Under the pieces are notes generated by a model. That model saw only the letters and a list, made by a program, of their open reading frames with translations, did no database searches and had not been told where the DNA came from. Shown in pieces: positions 27,306 through 35,848 of a DNA stretch of 64,000 bases (the first letter of the stretch is position 1; each line of letters opens with the position of its first letter). Origin of the DNA: Neobacillus niacini. GTDB lineage: Bacteria > Bacillota > Bacilli > Bacillales > Cytobacillaceae. The position numbers and the translations under genes were made by a program. The stretch covers positions 70,001 through 134,000 of the forward strand of contig NZ_JAUSZN010000001.1 of assembly GCF_030817595.1 (NCBI RefSeq), written 5' to 3'.

Positions 27306-27995
27306 ATGTTAGAATCTGTAGAAATTATGCTTCGGACCTTTACTTCTTTTATTTTATTATGGATATTTGTCCAGCTGCTGGGTAAACAGACCATTGCCCA
27401 GAGGACCTATCACCTTTATATCGCTTCTATTACAATGGGGACTATTGCAGGAAATCTAGCATTCAATATAAAAATTAAATTTCTTTATTTTATTATTGCC
27501 ATTATTATCATGGGTGGTATCGTGTTTGTGCTGAATCTTGTTGCGGTTCGAAATCACCGCTTCCGAAAATGGATCGCTGGAGAACCTGCTACTTTAATTG
27601 AAAAGGGACAAATTCTCGAAGAGTCGATGGAACGCATGGGGTATTCACTAGATTCTCTTAAACAGGCATTGCGGGGAAAGGATATCTTCAACCTAGATGA
27701 GGTGGAGTGCGCTATTTTAGAGGTAAATGGCTCACTTTCTGTATTAAAAAAACCACAATATCAAAATACCACCAAGCAAGATTTAAATTTAGGTCGTACT
27801 GCCGAAAATGCACCGGTAGAACTGGTCTATGATGGGAACATCCTATACGAAAACTTAACCAAACATTCCTACGATGAAAAATGGTTAATGGCTGAGCTTA
27901 ATAAAAGGAACCTAACTGTTCATGAAATCTCTTACGCTGTCGTAGGGACAAAAGGAAATTTATTTATTGAGTTGTTTTGGGATGAGCTAGATTAA
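27306..27995 (+). CDS. DUF421 membrane protein (YetF/YrbG-like)
   Basis: 229 residues from ATG 27306 (AAAGGGAGAAA upstream). Three N-terminal membrane helices include LLGKQTIAQRTYHLYIASITMGTIAGNLAF. A soluble DUF421 domain follows (RKWIAGEPATLIEKGQILEESMERMGYSLDSL). Relatives occur in spore-formers, some expressed during sporulation, with poorly defined roles. A SASP-like gene follows 57 bp later. Confidence 0.87.
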   Translation: MLESVEIMLRTFTSFILLWIFVQLLGKQTIAQRTYHLYIASITMGTIAGNLAFNIKIKFLYFIIAIIIMGGIVFVLNLVAVRNHRFRKWIAGEPATLIEKGQILEESMERMGYSLDSLKQALRGKDIFNLDEVECAILEVNGSLSVLKKPQYQNTTKQDLNLGRTAENAPVELVYDGNILYENLTKHSYDEKWLMAELNKRNLTVHEISYAVVGTKGNLFIELFWDELD

Positions 27996-28052
27996 TTTTG
28001 CCGGAGTTCTGTAAATAATAAGAAAGTGACACGATAATGGAGGAGGACTACG

Positions 28053-28211
28053 ATGCAACCTGATCACCAAGCTAAAAAGAATACCAGTTCAATTATGCAG
28101 CCAAATTTTGCCGGAACAGATGCACAGAAGGTAAAGCAACAAATTCAAAAAGATGTAAGCCAGGGACAAGGGGCAATGACCTCCCGAGAGGCTGGAGCAA
28201 TGCAAGATTAA
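28053..28211 (+). CDS. Gamma-type small acid-soluble spore protein-like
   Basis: 52 residues from ATG 28053, with GGAGGAGG upstream. It is rich in Gln, Ala, Lys, Ser and Gly. The sequence NFAGTDAQKVKQQIQKDVSQ resembles the FASETDAQQVRQQN repeat of gamma-SASP (SspE); a single repeat is present instead of two. Such proteins are amino acid reserves in the spore core. Its transcription terminator has been split by an IS3-family insertion directly downstream. Confidence 0.72.
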   Translation: MQPDHQAKKNTSSIMQPNFAGTDAQKVKQQIQKDVSQGQGAMTSREAGAMQD

Positions 28212-28260
28212 AAAACCACGCTGATGGTCTTACCCCTGTCAAGTAGACAGCTTAAAAAAA

Positions 28261-29061
28261 CTATGCGACTAACGCGTGTCGGTATTCAACTGGCGCGCGT
28301 TGGTTTAGTTTCTTCTGAAAACGTTTGTAATTATAGTGGTAGATGTAATCTTCGATTGCTTGTCTAATCTCATCTTCTGTTTTACACTGTTCTATATACA
28401 ACTTCTCTGTTTTAAGGTGCGAAAAGAAGGATTCGATGCAGGCGTTATCCAGGCAGTTTCCTTTGCGAGAGTGGCTGCCCTTTACGCCGTATTCTTCTAG
28501 TCGTTTGTTGTATAGCTTAGACGTATACTGAAAGCCTTGATCTGAATGTACAACGGCTTCAGCTACGTCTTTTTTGCTTGTCCATTGAGAAACAGTATTT
28601 AAGACAAGTTCAAGATCATTTCTTCTTGATAACTCCCATGCTACAACTTCATTATTAAACAAGTCTTGAATGACCGATAAATAATAAAATTGCTTACCAT
28701 CCGAAACGTATGTAATATCCGTAACCATCTTTTGATTAGGAGCTAATGCCTCGAATTTTCTATTAAGACGATTAGGTTGTATCACAGAAGGTGTGTGTCC
28801 ATGTCGTTTCCTCTTTTTGCGTATGATAGCTTGAATTTCCATTTCCTTCATAAGACGGTATACCTTTTTATGATTAATTGAATAATCGTTTTCATTTAAC
28901 CAAGTGGTCATACGAGGGTATCCAAATTCAGGATGAAGTAAATGAATCCCCATCATGTGTTCTCTTATATCCTGATCTTGTTTGGCTCTTTCTGCTCTAT
29001 CTTTCTGAGTAGCCCTCCACTTATAGTAACTAGCTGGCTTAACATAAGCGATCTCTAACAA
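28261..29061 (-). CDS. IS3-family transposase OrfB (integrase domain)
   Basis: 266 residues as a separate frame. It has an HTH_21-like region (GYPRMTTWLNENDYSINHKKVYRLM) and the rve catalytic core. The DDE residues are Asp in MVTDITYV, Asp in VHSDQGFQYTS and Glu in DNACIESFFSHLK. The frame continues upstream past the listed start (EEITQQIKYEIIDELKDTHRITWL). It is therefore expected to be made as an OrfAB fusion by -1 frameshifting rather than from its own start. Confidence 0.92.
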   Translation of the reverse strand: MLEIAYVKPASYYKWRATQKDRAERAKQDQDIREHMMGIHLLHPEFGYPRMTTWLNENDYSINHKKVYRLMKEMEIQAIIRKKRKRHGHTPSVIQPNRLNRKFEALAPNQKMVTDITYVSDGKQFYYLSVIQDLFNNEVVAWELSRRNDLELVLNTVSQWTSKKDVAEAVVHSDQGFQYTSKLYNKRLEEYGVKGSHSRKGNCLDNACIESFFSHLKTEKLYIEQCKTEDEIRQAIEDYIYHYNYKRFQKKLNQRAPVEYRHALVA

Positions 29062-29084
29062 CCAGGTAATACGATGGGTATCTT

Positions 29085-29441
29085 TTAATTCATCAATGAT
29101 CTCATATTTGATTTGTTGAGTGATTTCCTCTCCTCCTTTACCAGATTTGGATACTGCTTTTTTAAATAATCCACCTGCGCTTTCAAATAATCTCTTTCTT
29201 CTTCGACGGATTTAAATATGGTTCGTGGCCTACCTTTGAATGGATTAGTAGCTCCAACTCTTGTATCAAACTGTTCCCCATCTTTCCACTTCCTAACCCA
29301 AACTTTAAGTTGAGTACAATTTTTAATGCCAAGTTCTTCAGCTAAAACCGCATAACTTTTATTTCCATTGATATACTTCATAACTGCTTGTATCTTAAAT
29401 TCATCAGTATAACTCTTAAATTCTTGTCCCTTTTTAGCCAT
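29085..29441 (-). CDS. IS3-family transposase OrfA (HTH)
   Basis: 118 residues from ATG 29441 with TTGGAGGGG upstream. The N-terminal HTH reads YTDEFKIQAVMKYINGNKSYAVLAEELGIKNCTQLKVWVRKWKDG, and a leucine-zipper-like end follows. The slippery heptamer AAAAAAG lies at 29163-29157 on the minus strand. A -1 shift there gives FKKAVSKSGKGGEEITQQ, joining the OrfB frame. Confidence 0.9.
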   Translation of the reverse strand: MAKKGQEFKSYTDEFKIQAVMKYINGNKSYAVLAEELGIKNCTQLKVWVRKWKDGEQFDTRVGATNPFKGRPRTIFKSVEEERDYLKAQVDYLKKQYPNLVKEERKSLNKSNMRSLMN

Positions 29442-29579
29442 TGAAAAATCCCCTCCAAGTATAAGTGTACCACCGACAATAACTATTGTGGTTTTTTTAC
29501 ACTGTCTACTTAAAGGGGATAATATCATGAGTGGTTTTTTTCTTTTCGTTTATAAAATTCTTAGACCTTTCCCTATATA

Positions 29580-30038
29580 AAGGACAAATCAATGGGTAGC
29601 TTACTGAGATTTGTCCTTAAGCCGCTCTATGAAGGACAAATCAATAAGTAGCTTACTGAGATTTGTCCTTAAGCCGCTCTATGAAGGACAAATCAATGGG
29701 TAGCTTACTGAGATTTGTCCTTAAGCCGCTCTATGAAGGACAAATCAATGAGTAGCATACCGAGATTTGTCCTTAAGCCGCTCTATGAAGGACAAATCAA
29801 TGGGTAGCTTACGGAGATTTGTCCTTAAGCCGCTCTATGAAGGACAAATCAATGAGTAGCATACCGAGATTTGTCCTTAAGCCCCTCTATGAAGGACAAA
29901 TCAATGAGTAACTTACAGAGATTTGTCTTTAAGCCGCTCTATGAAGGACAAATCAATGAGTAGCTTAGTGAGATTTGTCCTTAAGCCGCTCTATGAAGGA
30001 CAAATCATTGAGTAGCATACCGAGATTTGTCCTTAAGC
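29580..30038. repeat. 52-bp hairpin repeat array, left part (9 units)
   Basis: Nine head-to-tail units start at 29580, 29632, 29684, 29736, 29788, 29840, 29892, 29944 and 29996, with an exact 52-bp period. Each holds the inverted arms AAGGACAAATC and GATTTGTCCTT around a 17-nt loop, then a linker like AAGCCGCTCTATG. Arms and linker are nearly invariant, while loops vary among a few versions (for example GGGTAGCTTACTGA, GAGTAGCATACCGA, GAGTAGCTTAGTGA). The array continues beyond the IS256 insertion. Confidence 0.93.
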
Positions 30039-30156
30039 AGTCAAGTCCTGAATATTGTGTAAAATCAAAAGCAATTGTTTTCAACTTCACTTTTGTTGAT
30101 TATCTATCCAAACCCTTTCATTTTTTTTTGACGAAACTTCCATGGTTTTTTATCTA

Positions 30157-30212
30157 CATATCCGGGGAGGGCTGTCAAAGGCTCTTCACTTTGACAGCCC
30201 TTCCTGGATATG
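30157..30212 (-). terminator. Strong hairpin after the IS256 transposase
   Basis: A ~24-bp stem (CATATCC...GGATATG outer arms, GGGCTGTCAAAG/CTTTGACAGCCC inner) lies downstream of the leftward transposase gene inside the IS. It probably ends the transcript or blocks read-through. Confidence 0.7.
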
Positions 30213-30256
30213 TGATCATTCCATGATGGAAGTGGAGGCGAAAAATAAAAGTTTAA

Positions 30257-31423
30257 TTAGTTATTAAGTAATGTCTTTCTTTTGGAGTAGACCTCCTGGT
30301 ATTGCATGAGAACAGCACCTACCAATCGAAAGGCAGATTGAGTATTGGGAAAGATACGAATAACTTTCTCCCTTCTACGGACTTCTTGGTTTAAGCGTTC
30401 AAGTGAATTTGTACTTCGTATATGAGGGTGCATCTTCTCAGGAAAGTTTAGGTATTGAATGGCATCTTCGAAGCCTTCATCTAAAGTTTCCAAGGCTTTG
30501 GCATATTTAGCTTCATCCCCAAACTGGTTCATTAATTCATTCTTAAATCTACGGATATCCTCAATCGTAACAGCTTCAAAGACACGTTTAATCATGGAGC
30601 GTATCTCTACGGAATCTTTCTTGGAGAGCTTCCCTATTATGTTGCGTTTAAAATGTACCGTGCATCTTTGCCATGTAGTACCAATAAAATCGCGCTGTAT
30701 TGCCTTTTGTAGCCCTAGATGAGCATCTGAGATGACCAGTTTGGGGGATTGAAGCCCACGGGATTTAAGCTGTTGGAAGAAACGACTCCAACTCTCGAAG
30801 TCTTCTGCATGATCCACACTAAGCCCAAGGATTTCACGTGTATTCTTCTCAGTAATGGCAGTCGCAATGTACACGGCTTTTGAGATAACCCGGTTGTGTT
30901 CCCGGACCTTAATATACATGGCATCCACAAAAACATAAGGATAATACATGACATTCAAAGGGCGTTTGTTCCAATCATTAATAATGGGGTCAAGCTTTTG
31001 GGTAAGGGAAGACACAAATGATTTCGATATATTTTCCCCACAGAGCTGCTCGACTATATGCGTGACTTTCCGAGTTGAAACACCGTTAATGACCATTTCT
31101 AGCATGGAGAGGACCAGGGCTTGGTCACAGCGAGCATACTTTTCGAAGACGGAAGTGGAAAACTCACCATTTCTGGTCCTTGGGACCTTTAGCTTTAGTT
31201 TGCCAATACCTAGGATCAATTCACGTTCATAGTAGCCATTTCGGTAGTCTCGGCGATCTGGAGACCGTTCATAAGCAGCCGCACGTAAATAATCGTCTCT
31301 CTCGTTTTCCATGACTTCATTAAGGACTAAGACAATCGCTGATTTAATCACCATATCTAGATTAGAATTGATAACGGATTCTTTTAAAAGGTCTAAATCT
31401 AGGTTAAACTGTAAGTGAGTCAT
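30257..31423 (-). CDS. IS256-family (mutator) transposase
   Basis: 388 residues from ATG 31423, with AGAGGAATT upstream. The catalytic triad lies in YVFVDAMYIKV (Asp), KLVISDAHLGLQKA (Asp) and RSTNSLERLNQEVRRRE (Glu). The CTVHFKRNI block between the second Asp and the Glu is a family hallmark. The gene is intact and fills the element; the length is normal for the family. Confidence 0.95.
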   Translation of the reverse strand: MTHLQFNLDLDLLKESVINSNLDMVIKSAIVLVLNEVMENERDDYLRAAAYERSPDRRDYRNGYYERELILGIGKLKLKVPRTRNGEFSTSVFEKYARCDQALVLSMLEMVINGVSTRKVTHIVEQLCGENISKSFVSSLTQKLDPIINDWNKRPLNVMYYPYVFVDAMYIKVREHNRVISKAVYIATAITEKNTREILGLSVDHAEDFESWSRFFQQLKSRGLQSPKLVISDAHLGLQKAIQRDFIGTTWQRCTVHFKRNIIGKLSKKDSVEIRSMIKRVFEAVTIEDIRRFKNELMNQFGDEAKYAKALETLDEGFEDAIQYLNFPEKMHPHIRSTNSLERLNQEVRRREKVIRIFPNTQSAFRLVGAVLMQYQEVYSKRKTLLNN

Positions 31424-31529
31424 TTTAATTCCTCTTTTCATTGTTTATCGTCGCTGAAAACAGTGTTGCCAAGAGTGAATAAAATGACTCTTTCTTTTTA
31501 CACAATTATATGGACTTAATCCCTTAAGC

Positions 31530-31757
31530 CGCTCTATGAAGGACAAATCAATGGGTAGCATACTGAGATATGTCCTTAAGACGCTTTATGAAGGACAAAT
31601 CAATGAGTAGCATACCGAGATTTGTCCTTAAGACACTCAATGAAGGACAAATCAATGAGTAGCTTAGTGAGATTTGTCCTTAAGCCGCTCTATGAAGGAC
31701 AAATCAATGAGTAGCTTAGTGAGATTTGTCCTTAAGCCGCTATATAAAGGACAAATC
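31530..31757. repeat. 52-bp hairpin repeat array, right part (4 units plus a partial)
   Basis: Units start at 31539, 31591, 31643 and 31695, and a partial copy at 31747 has only the left arm. The 52-bp period is kept. The segment 31530-31538 completes the unit broken by the IS256 element. Both outer edges of the whole array read CTATATAAAGGAC instead of the internal CTCTATGAAGGAC. Confidence 0.92.
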
Positions 31758-31793
31758 CTTTAATAGTTTTCTGTGCTTAATTCATTTCACAAT

Positions 31794-33215
31794 TCATATA
31801 AAGAAGGCAGCCGCAAGATAGAAGACGATTGAAATTACTCCTCCTATTACAGAAACCTTCAATTTATATCGCGCGTATTCAACAATTGGCAAATCCATTA
31901 TGGAAGCGGTCGTAATCGTCGTGTCTCCTAAAGGTGAGGCCAATGCCCCAAAGGCTCCACTAGCAAACACAGCACCTACAGTTAACGGGATGGACGCACC
32001 GGTTGAGACCGCCAGACTAACACCCAACGGCATAAATAATCCCCATGTTCCCCACGAGGAACCAATGAAGTAGCCTACCACAGAGCCGAGCAGGAAGATC
32101 GTTGCCGGAGTTAACCAAGCTGGTAGAAAGGCACCTAAAGTTGAACTAATAAAGGTAGAAAAACCTAGGTCCTCAGCTGAAAGGGTTAATGACCAAATCA
32201 GCACTAGTAAGCTAATGGCTTCCATCATCTGATTCCCGCCATCATAAAAATGGTACAATAACTCACTAAGATGCTGCCTTCTAATAATATAAAAAATGAA
32301 GGATAGGATCAGTGTGATAAAAACCGCTAATAGCATGACAAAGGTGGCGTCTGCGATAGAAAAGGCATCGAATACGGTTTTTGCTCCTTTACTCCTCCCA
32401 TCCTGCCACAACAAAAACAGTGATAACCCTAATAGTAAAAAAACAGGAACAATCAAGTTCCAAGGCTGCGCTTTTACCATCGACAATTCTTTTTTAATAC
32501 CAATGCGGTGAAATTCATGCTCTTCCTCTTCTAACTGCTCTTGAACACCTTTTACACTCGAATCCTTCTTACCACGATTCCAAAAGGTTTGGATTAATCC
32601 AATGATTAACGTGGTTATCGCAAAAAAGTTAAACAGAATGCTTAGTAAGAATACTTCATAGGGCGACATGCCAAAATCCAAATCCCGAATACTGCCTTCT
32701 ACCAAAGAAACCATAAACCCAACAAATGCGGTCGCGACTGGTAAGAGGACGATAACGGATTCCGTTGATATGTCCATCGTCAATCCAACTTTTTGCTTCG
32801 AGACATTCATTTTTTTCGCAAGAGATTTGACGACAGGTCCTATCATCATAATTCGAAACATCGGCATCATAAAGGTAAAGGGGAGAGTCAGCCAGATCAA
32901 ACCGAGAAGTCCGCGTTCATTCTTTATCTTCGTGCCAACCCATTCTGAAAAACCTTTAATCCCTCCAGAAATGTTCATCATTCCCACCAGACCGCCAAAC
33001 AAGTAGAGAAATCCAATAATTTTTATATTGGTCTCATCTGACAGGGTGGTGACCATATAGGAAACACTTTGAATCGTTCCATCTAATAAATCCGATGTGA
33101 AGATCAAAGAACCAACCACAAGTCCAACGACTAGACCCGGTAAGATGTTTTTTAGCCAGATGGACATGGCAATTACAATGATAAATGGTAAAAGAGAAAG
33201 CCACGTATGTTCCAA
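31794..33215 (-). CDS. NhaC-family Na+/H+ antiporter-like permease
   Basis: 473 residues with about 11-12 membrane helices. Family features include LPFIIVIAMSIWLKNILPGLVVGLVVG, the conserved GGLVGMMNISGGIKGF and GSSWGTWGLFMPLGVSLAVSTGA, and ASPLGDTTITTASIMDL near the C-terminus. It exchanges protons for sodium or carries an organic ion. Relatives are often annotated only as NhaC-family. It diverges from a MarR regulator with a strong palindrome between them. Confidence 0.85.
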   Translation of the reverse strand: MEHTWLSLLPFIIVIAMSIWLKNILPGLVVGLVVGSLIFTSDLLDGTIQSVSYMVTTLSDETNIKIIGFLYLFGGLVGMMNISGGIKGFSEWVGTKIKNERGLLGLIWLTLPFTFMMPMFRIMMIGPVVKSLAKKMNVSKQKVGLTMDISTESVIVLLPVATAFVGFMVSLVEGSIRDLDFGMSPYEVFLLSILFNFFAITTLIIGLIQTFWNRGKKDSSVKGVQEQLEEEEHEFHRIGIKKELSMVKAQPWNLIVPVFLLLGLSLFLLWQDGRSKGAKTVFDAFSIADATFVMLLAVFITLILSFIFYIIRRQHLSELLYHFYDGGNQMMEAISLLVLIWSLTLSAEDLGFSTFISSTLGAFLPAWLTPATIFLLGSVVGYFIGSSWGTWGLFMPLGVSLAVSTGASIPLTVGAVFASGAFGALASPLGDTTITTASIMDLPIVEYARYKLKVSVIGGVISIVFYLAAAFFI

Positions 33216-33347
33216 AACATCTACCTCCTTCTAATATCGTGATTATACATATTCAGTTAGTGTTTCCATAATATTGTTAATAAATTGCCCTTTTTTTTAG
33301 AAAAGTGTTGATAACATAACAGTTTGATAAAGAAAACATTATGATCT

Positions 33348-33374
33348 ATAATATATATAGAATATATATATTAT
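33348..33374. promoter_or_regulatory. Probable MarR operator
   Basis: A perfect inverted repeat, ATAATATATATA (33348-33359) and TATATATATTAT (33363-33374), lies between the divergent NhaC and MarR genes, 24 bp before the MarR start. Its all-AT composition could also reflect promoter DNA. Confidence 0.5.
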
Positions 33375-33398
33375 GAATTATATCTAAAGGAGGTAGCC

Positions 33399-33836
33399 AT
33401 GGATGTAATCAATTTTAAAAATATCCTTTGGAGCTATACAAGGCAAATAAATGAAAGAACAAGTAATTTAATAAGCATTCTATGTGATCACCATGGGATT
33501 ACCACGTTGCAAGGAAGAATTCTTCTAGAAATTGAGCAGCATGGTTCGCACACAATCGGCACTTTAGCCGCCCGGCTGCATATTGCTGGAACCAATATTT
33601 CAACCATGTGCAAAAAGCTTGAAGGTAAAGGACTTCTTGCACGTGTAAGAGATGAAGGCGATGAAAGAGTGGTAAAGGTGGCGTTATCAGATAAGGGCAA
33701 AAGTGTGGTAGATGAGATCAATTCAGAATTAATCGAGAAAATTTCAAAAGCCATTCATGGGGAAACTGACCAATCGTTACACGACATCATCAATGGTCTC
33801 AAAATATTAAATAATTTGCTGGAAAAAATGGACTGA
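33399..33836 (+). CDS. MarR-family transcription regulator
   Basis: A 145-residue winged-helix dimeric regulator. The recognition region reads GTLAARLHIAGTNISTMCKKLEGKGLLARVRDEGDERVVKVALSDKG, the MarR wing signature. Met start with AAAGGAGGTAGCC upstream. It probably controls the divergent NhaC-type antiporter and itself. The inducer is unknown. It is followed after 73 bp by a TerC gene on the same strand, possibly co-transcribed. Confidence 0.9.
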   Translation: MDVINFKNILWSYTRQINERTSNLISILCDHHGITTLQGRILLEIEQHGSHTIGTLAARLHIAGTNISTMCKKLEGKGLLARVRDEGDERVVKVALSDKGKSVVDEINSELIEKISKAIHGETDQSLHDIINGLKILNNLLEKMD

Positions 33837-33909
33837 GCATAGTGACTAAACGTCAAGGAAGAAATGCATAATGAACGTAGAATTGTAAAACTAAAAGGAG
33901 AAATGCTTA

Positions 33910-34671
33910 ATGTGGGAAGGCATTGTATCAACCTACGCATCGATGTTAGATTGGCATATGTGGGCGGAGGTGTTAACTTCACCAAAAGCTTGGGGATTAA
34001 TACTTTCGTTAGCCGTCCTGGAATGTATCTTATCTGCGGATAATGCGTTAGTGTTGTCTGCATTTGTAAAACCATTACCAAAAGAGCAGCAAAAGAAAGC
34101 CCTAGTATATGGTCTTTGGGGAGCTTATATATTTCGATTCATCTTCATCGGATTAGGAACATTTTTAATTAAACTTTGGTGGATCAAATTAATCGGTGCC
34201 CTTTACTTGTTATGGCTTGCCGTTAAATTCTTTAAGGACAAGCTGCTTCACAAGGATGGTGGAGAAGCGGAAGAAGAGGTACAACCAAAAGGATGGCTGG
34301 TAAAGACATTTGGTTTCTTCTGGGCCACGGTAATCTCTGTAGAGCTTATGGATTTAGCCTTTTCCGTCGATAGTATTTTGACTGCCCTTGCCGTATCTGA
34401 AGAAGTATGGGTCATCTTACTTGGAGGTATGATTGGAATCCTACTCATGAGGGGTGTGGCAACCTTCTTCATCGCATTAATGGACAGAGTACCTGAGCTT
34501 GAAACAACTGCCTATATTTTGATTACCTTTATTGCGATTAAAATGGGATTAACCCTCGTGGATATTCACATTGCAAACGAAATTTTTATCGGTTTCTTGG
34601 TTTTATCATTTATAGTGACATTTATTATCCATTATATTCGCAAATCCAGAGCAGAAAAGTACTCCCATTAA
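33910..34671 (+). CDS. TerC-family membrane protein
   Basis: 253 residues with about seven membrane helices. The paired acidic motifs VLECILSADNALVLSAF and VISVELMDLAFSVDSILTA are the TerC signatures thought to bind metal. Bacillus relatives (YceF/YkoY types) export manganese and help metallate secreted enzymes. No yybP-ykoY manganese riboswitch is visible in the 73-bp gap upstream. AAAAGGAGAAATGC precedes the start. A terminator lies at 34686-34716. Confidence 0.9.
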   Translation: MWEGIVSTYASMLDWHMWAEVLTSPKAWGLILSLAVLECILSADNALVLSAFVKPLPKEQQKKALVYGLWGAYIFRFIFIGLGTFLIKLWWIKLIGALYLLWLAVKFFKDKLLHKDGGEAEEEVQPKGWLVKTFGFFWATVISVELMDLAFSVDSILTALAVSEEVWVILLGGMIGILLMRGVATFFIALMDRVPELETTAYILITFIAIKMGLTLVDIHIANEIFIGFLVLSFIVTFIIHYIRKSRAEKYSH

Positions 34672-34685
34672 GGTATTCATACGGG

Positions 34686-34718
34686 AAAATGACATATGGA
34701 CCGACATATGTCATTTTT
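34686..34718 (+). terminator. Intrinsic terminator
   Basis: AAAATGACATATG pairs with CATATGTCATTTT, followed by T-rich sequence. Confidence 0.85.
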
Positions 34719-34875
34719 TATTAATGTGAGTTTTGTCTGCCAAGAACATGGGTTTATCTATTGTTCCAGTATTTCTTTAACGTCAAAAAAATAAATTGGC
34801 ATTTAATTGAATAAATGATTTCATTTATTCAAAGCTTAAATGTAGGTGATGAAAGAAAATAGAGGTGGATGTTCG

Positions 34876-35346
34876 ATGGCATTATCAATCATTGTCTATT
34901 TAGCGTGGCTAGGTATTACAATCCTTTACGCTATGAAGAAATCATTCTCAAAAATCGAAATTTCGGCAATCATTTTCTTCATATTTATTATTGATATTAA
35001 CCGGAGTTGGATTACAAATGATGAACTAAAATATATTACATATTCAAATGTTCCACTAAATTTTTCAGCATATATTATTCATCGCACCCTGATTACTCCA
35101 TTCTATATTGTAATTGGCATGAGTAGTATACCTAGAAACTCGTCAGTAGTTATGAAAATTACTGCAATCCTTATTACTTCCTTTGTTTTAGTTTTAATTA
35201 AAATCGTTCTCCTAAGTTTTGATGTGGTCTATTTTCATCAATGGAATTTAATTTATGATTATCTATATTATGTCTTGTTACATTTGTTAGGATATTTTAT
35301 TTTATATTGTTACAATTCATTTGTTTTAAAAGGAGCTAAAAATTAA
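34876..35346 (+). CDS. Unrecognised integral membrane protein (first of a pair)
   Basis: 156 residues from ATG 34876, with AGAGGTGG upstream. Four or five hydrophobic helices are separated by short loops (DINRSWITNDELKYITYSN). The family was not recognised with confidence; it may belong to the CBO0543-like group of small spore-former membrane proteins. The stop codon abuts the next start directly, so the two proteins are likely made together. Confidence 0.6.
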   Translation: MALSIIVYLAWLGITILYAMKKSFSKIEISAIIFFIFIIDINRSWITNDELKYITYSNVPLNFSAYIIHRTLITPFYIVIGMSSIPRNSSVVMKITAILITSFVLVLIKIVLLSFDVVYFHQWNLIYDYLYYVLLHLLGYFILYCYNSFVLKGAKN

Positions 35347-35844
35347 ATGATTTGGATTGGAAACTTTAGCCTAAATGAAATATCCCTCATCGTCATGAAT
35401 GTGATTGGCTACTCGTTAATGATGTTTTTACCAAAAAAACTAAGTAGGGAAGTAGCTTTTATAAGTGTACTTGCAGGTTTATCTACAGGTATGTTGTTTG
35501 ATTTTACGATTGGTGGAGGTCTGGTAGATTTTTACAAGCAAAATGATACAAACCACTATGAATTATTTGACCTATTCTATTATTCGCTATTTGCACCGTT
35601 TGGTTACTTTTTTATGTATTTTTATCATGTGTTACGGATTAATAAAATAACATTTATGTTTTATATTACAGCTTGGTCCCTAATTGGTATTACCGTTCAA
35701 TGGGTAGCTACACTTCTTCATATTCTTACCTATCAAAATAATTATCATTTGTCGTATTCTTTTCCTATATTTTTACTAACTCAAACACTGACTGGAATCT
35801 TTTACGTGTTTATTACAAGTAATAATAGTAGAAAACTCAATTGA
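35347..35844 (+). CDS. Unrecognised integral membrane protein (second of a pair)
   Basis: 165 residues with four or five helices. NEISLIVMNVIGYSLMMFLPKKLSREV and GMLFDFTIGGGLVDFYKQND recall CBO0543-like proteins. The ATG begins immediately after the previous stop (TAAATG), with GGAGC about 14 bases upstream. Translational coupling suggests a heteromeric membrane pair. Function unknown. Confidence 0.62.
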   Translation: MIWIGNFSLNEISLIVMNVIGYSLMMFLPKKLSREVAFISVLAGLSTGMLFDFTIGGGLVDFYKQNDTNHYELFDLFYYSLFAPFGYFFMYFYHVLRINKITFMFYITAWSLIGITVQWVATLLHILTYQNNYHLSYSFPIFLLTQTLTGIFYVFITSNNSRKLN

Positions 35845-35848
35845 AAAT

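Larger units (their letters stand above)
28222..29527 (-). mobile_element. IS3-family (IS150-like) insertion sequence
   Basis: About 1.3 kb with two overlapping-frame ORFs on the minus strand. The ends carry imperfect inverted repeats sharing AAGTAGACAG and TAAAAAAAC; the CCCC block is three bases out of register. The exact outer boundary and target duplication were not resolved, so the ends are approximate to about 8 bp. It sits inside the loop of the SASP terminator. Confidence 0.85.
28210..29540 (+). terminator. Terminator hairpin split by the IS3 element
   Basis: The arm AAAAAACCAC (28210-28219) overlaps the SASP-like stop codon. Its exact complement GTGGTTTTTT (29531-29540) lies beyond the IS. 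Removing the IS would restore a 10-bp stem ending in T7, a normal terminator. Confidence 0.7.
30039..31521 (-). mobile_element. IS256-family insertion sequence
   Basis: A 1483-bp element bounded by an 8-bp target duplication CCTTAAGC (30031-30038 and 31522-31529). Terminal inverted repeats align without gaps over 26 positions and share AAGTCC and ATTGTGTAAAA. It encodes one transposase. The insertion point is the conserved linker of a 52-bp repeat unit. Confidence 0.93.

Noticed and set aside
29975..30226. 83-residue plus-strand frame across a repeat unit and the IS256 end
   Set aside because: It spans the target-site junction and a hairpin; no ribosome binding site or family.
29580..31757. 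CRISPR array
   Set aside because: The repeated unit is the whole 52 bp. The variable part is a loop with a few recurring versions, not unique spacers, and no cas genes are present.
33837..33909. Manganese (yybP-ykoY) riboswitch before the TerC gene
   Set aside because: The 73-bp gap is too short and lacks the conserved loops.
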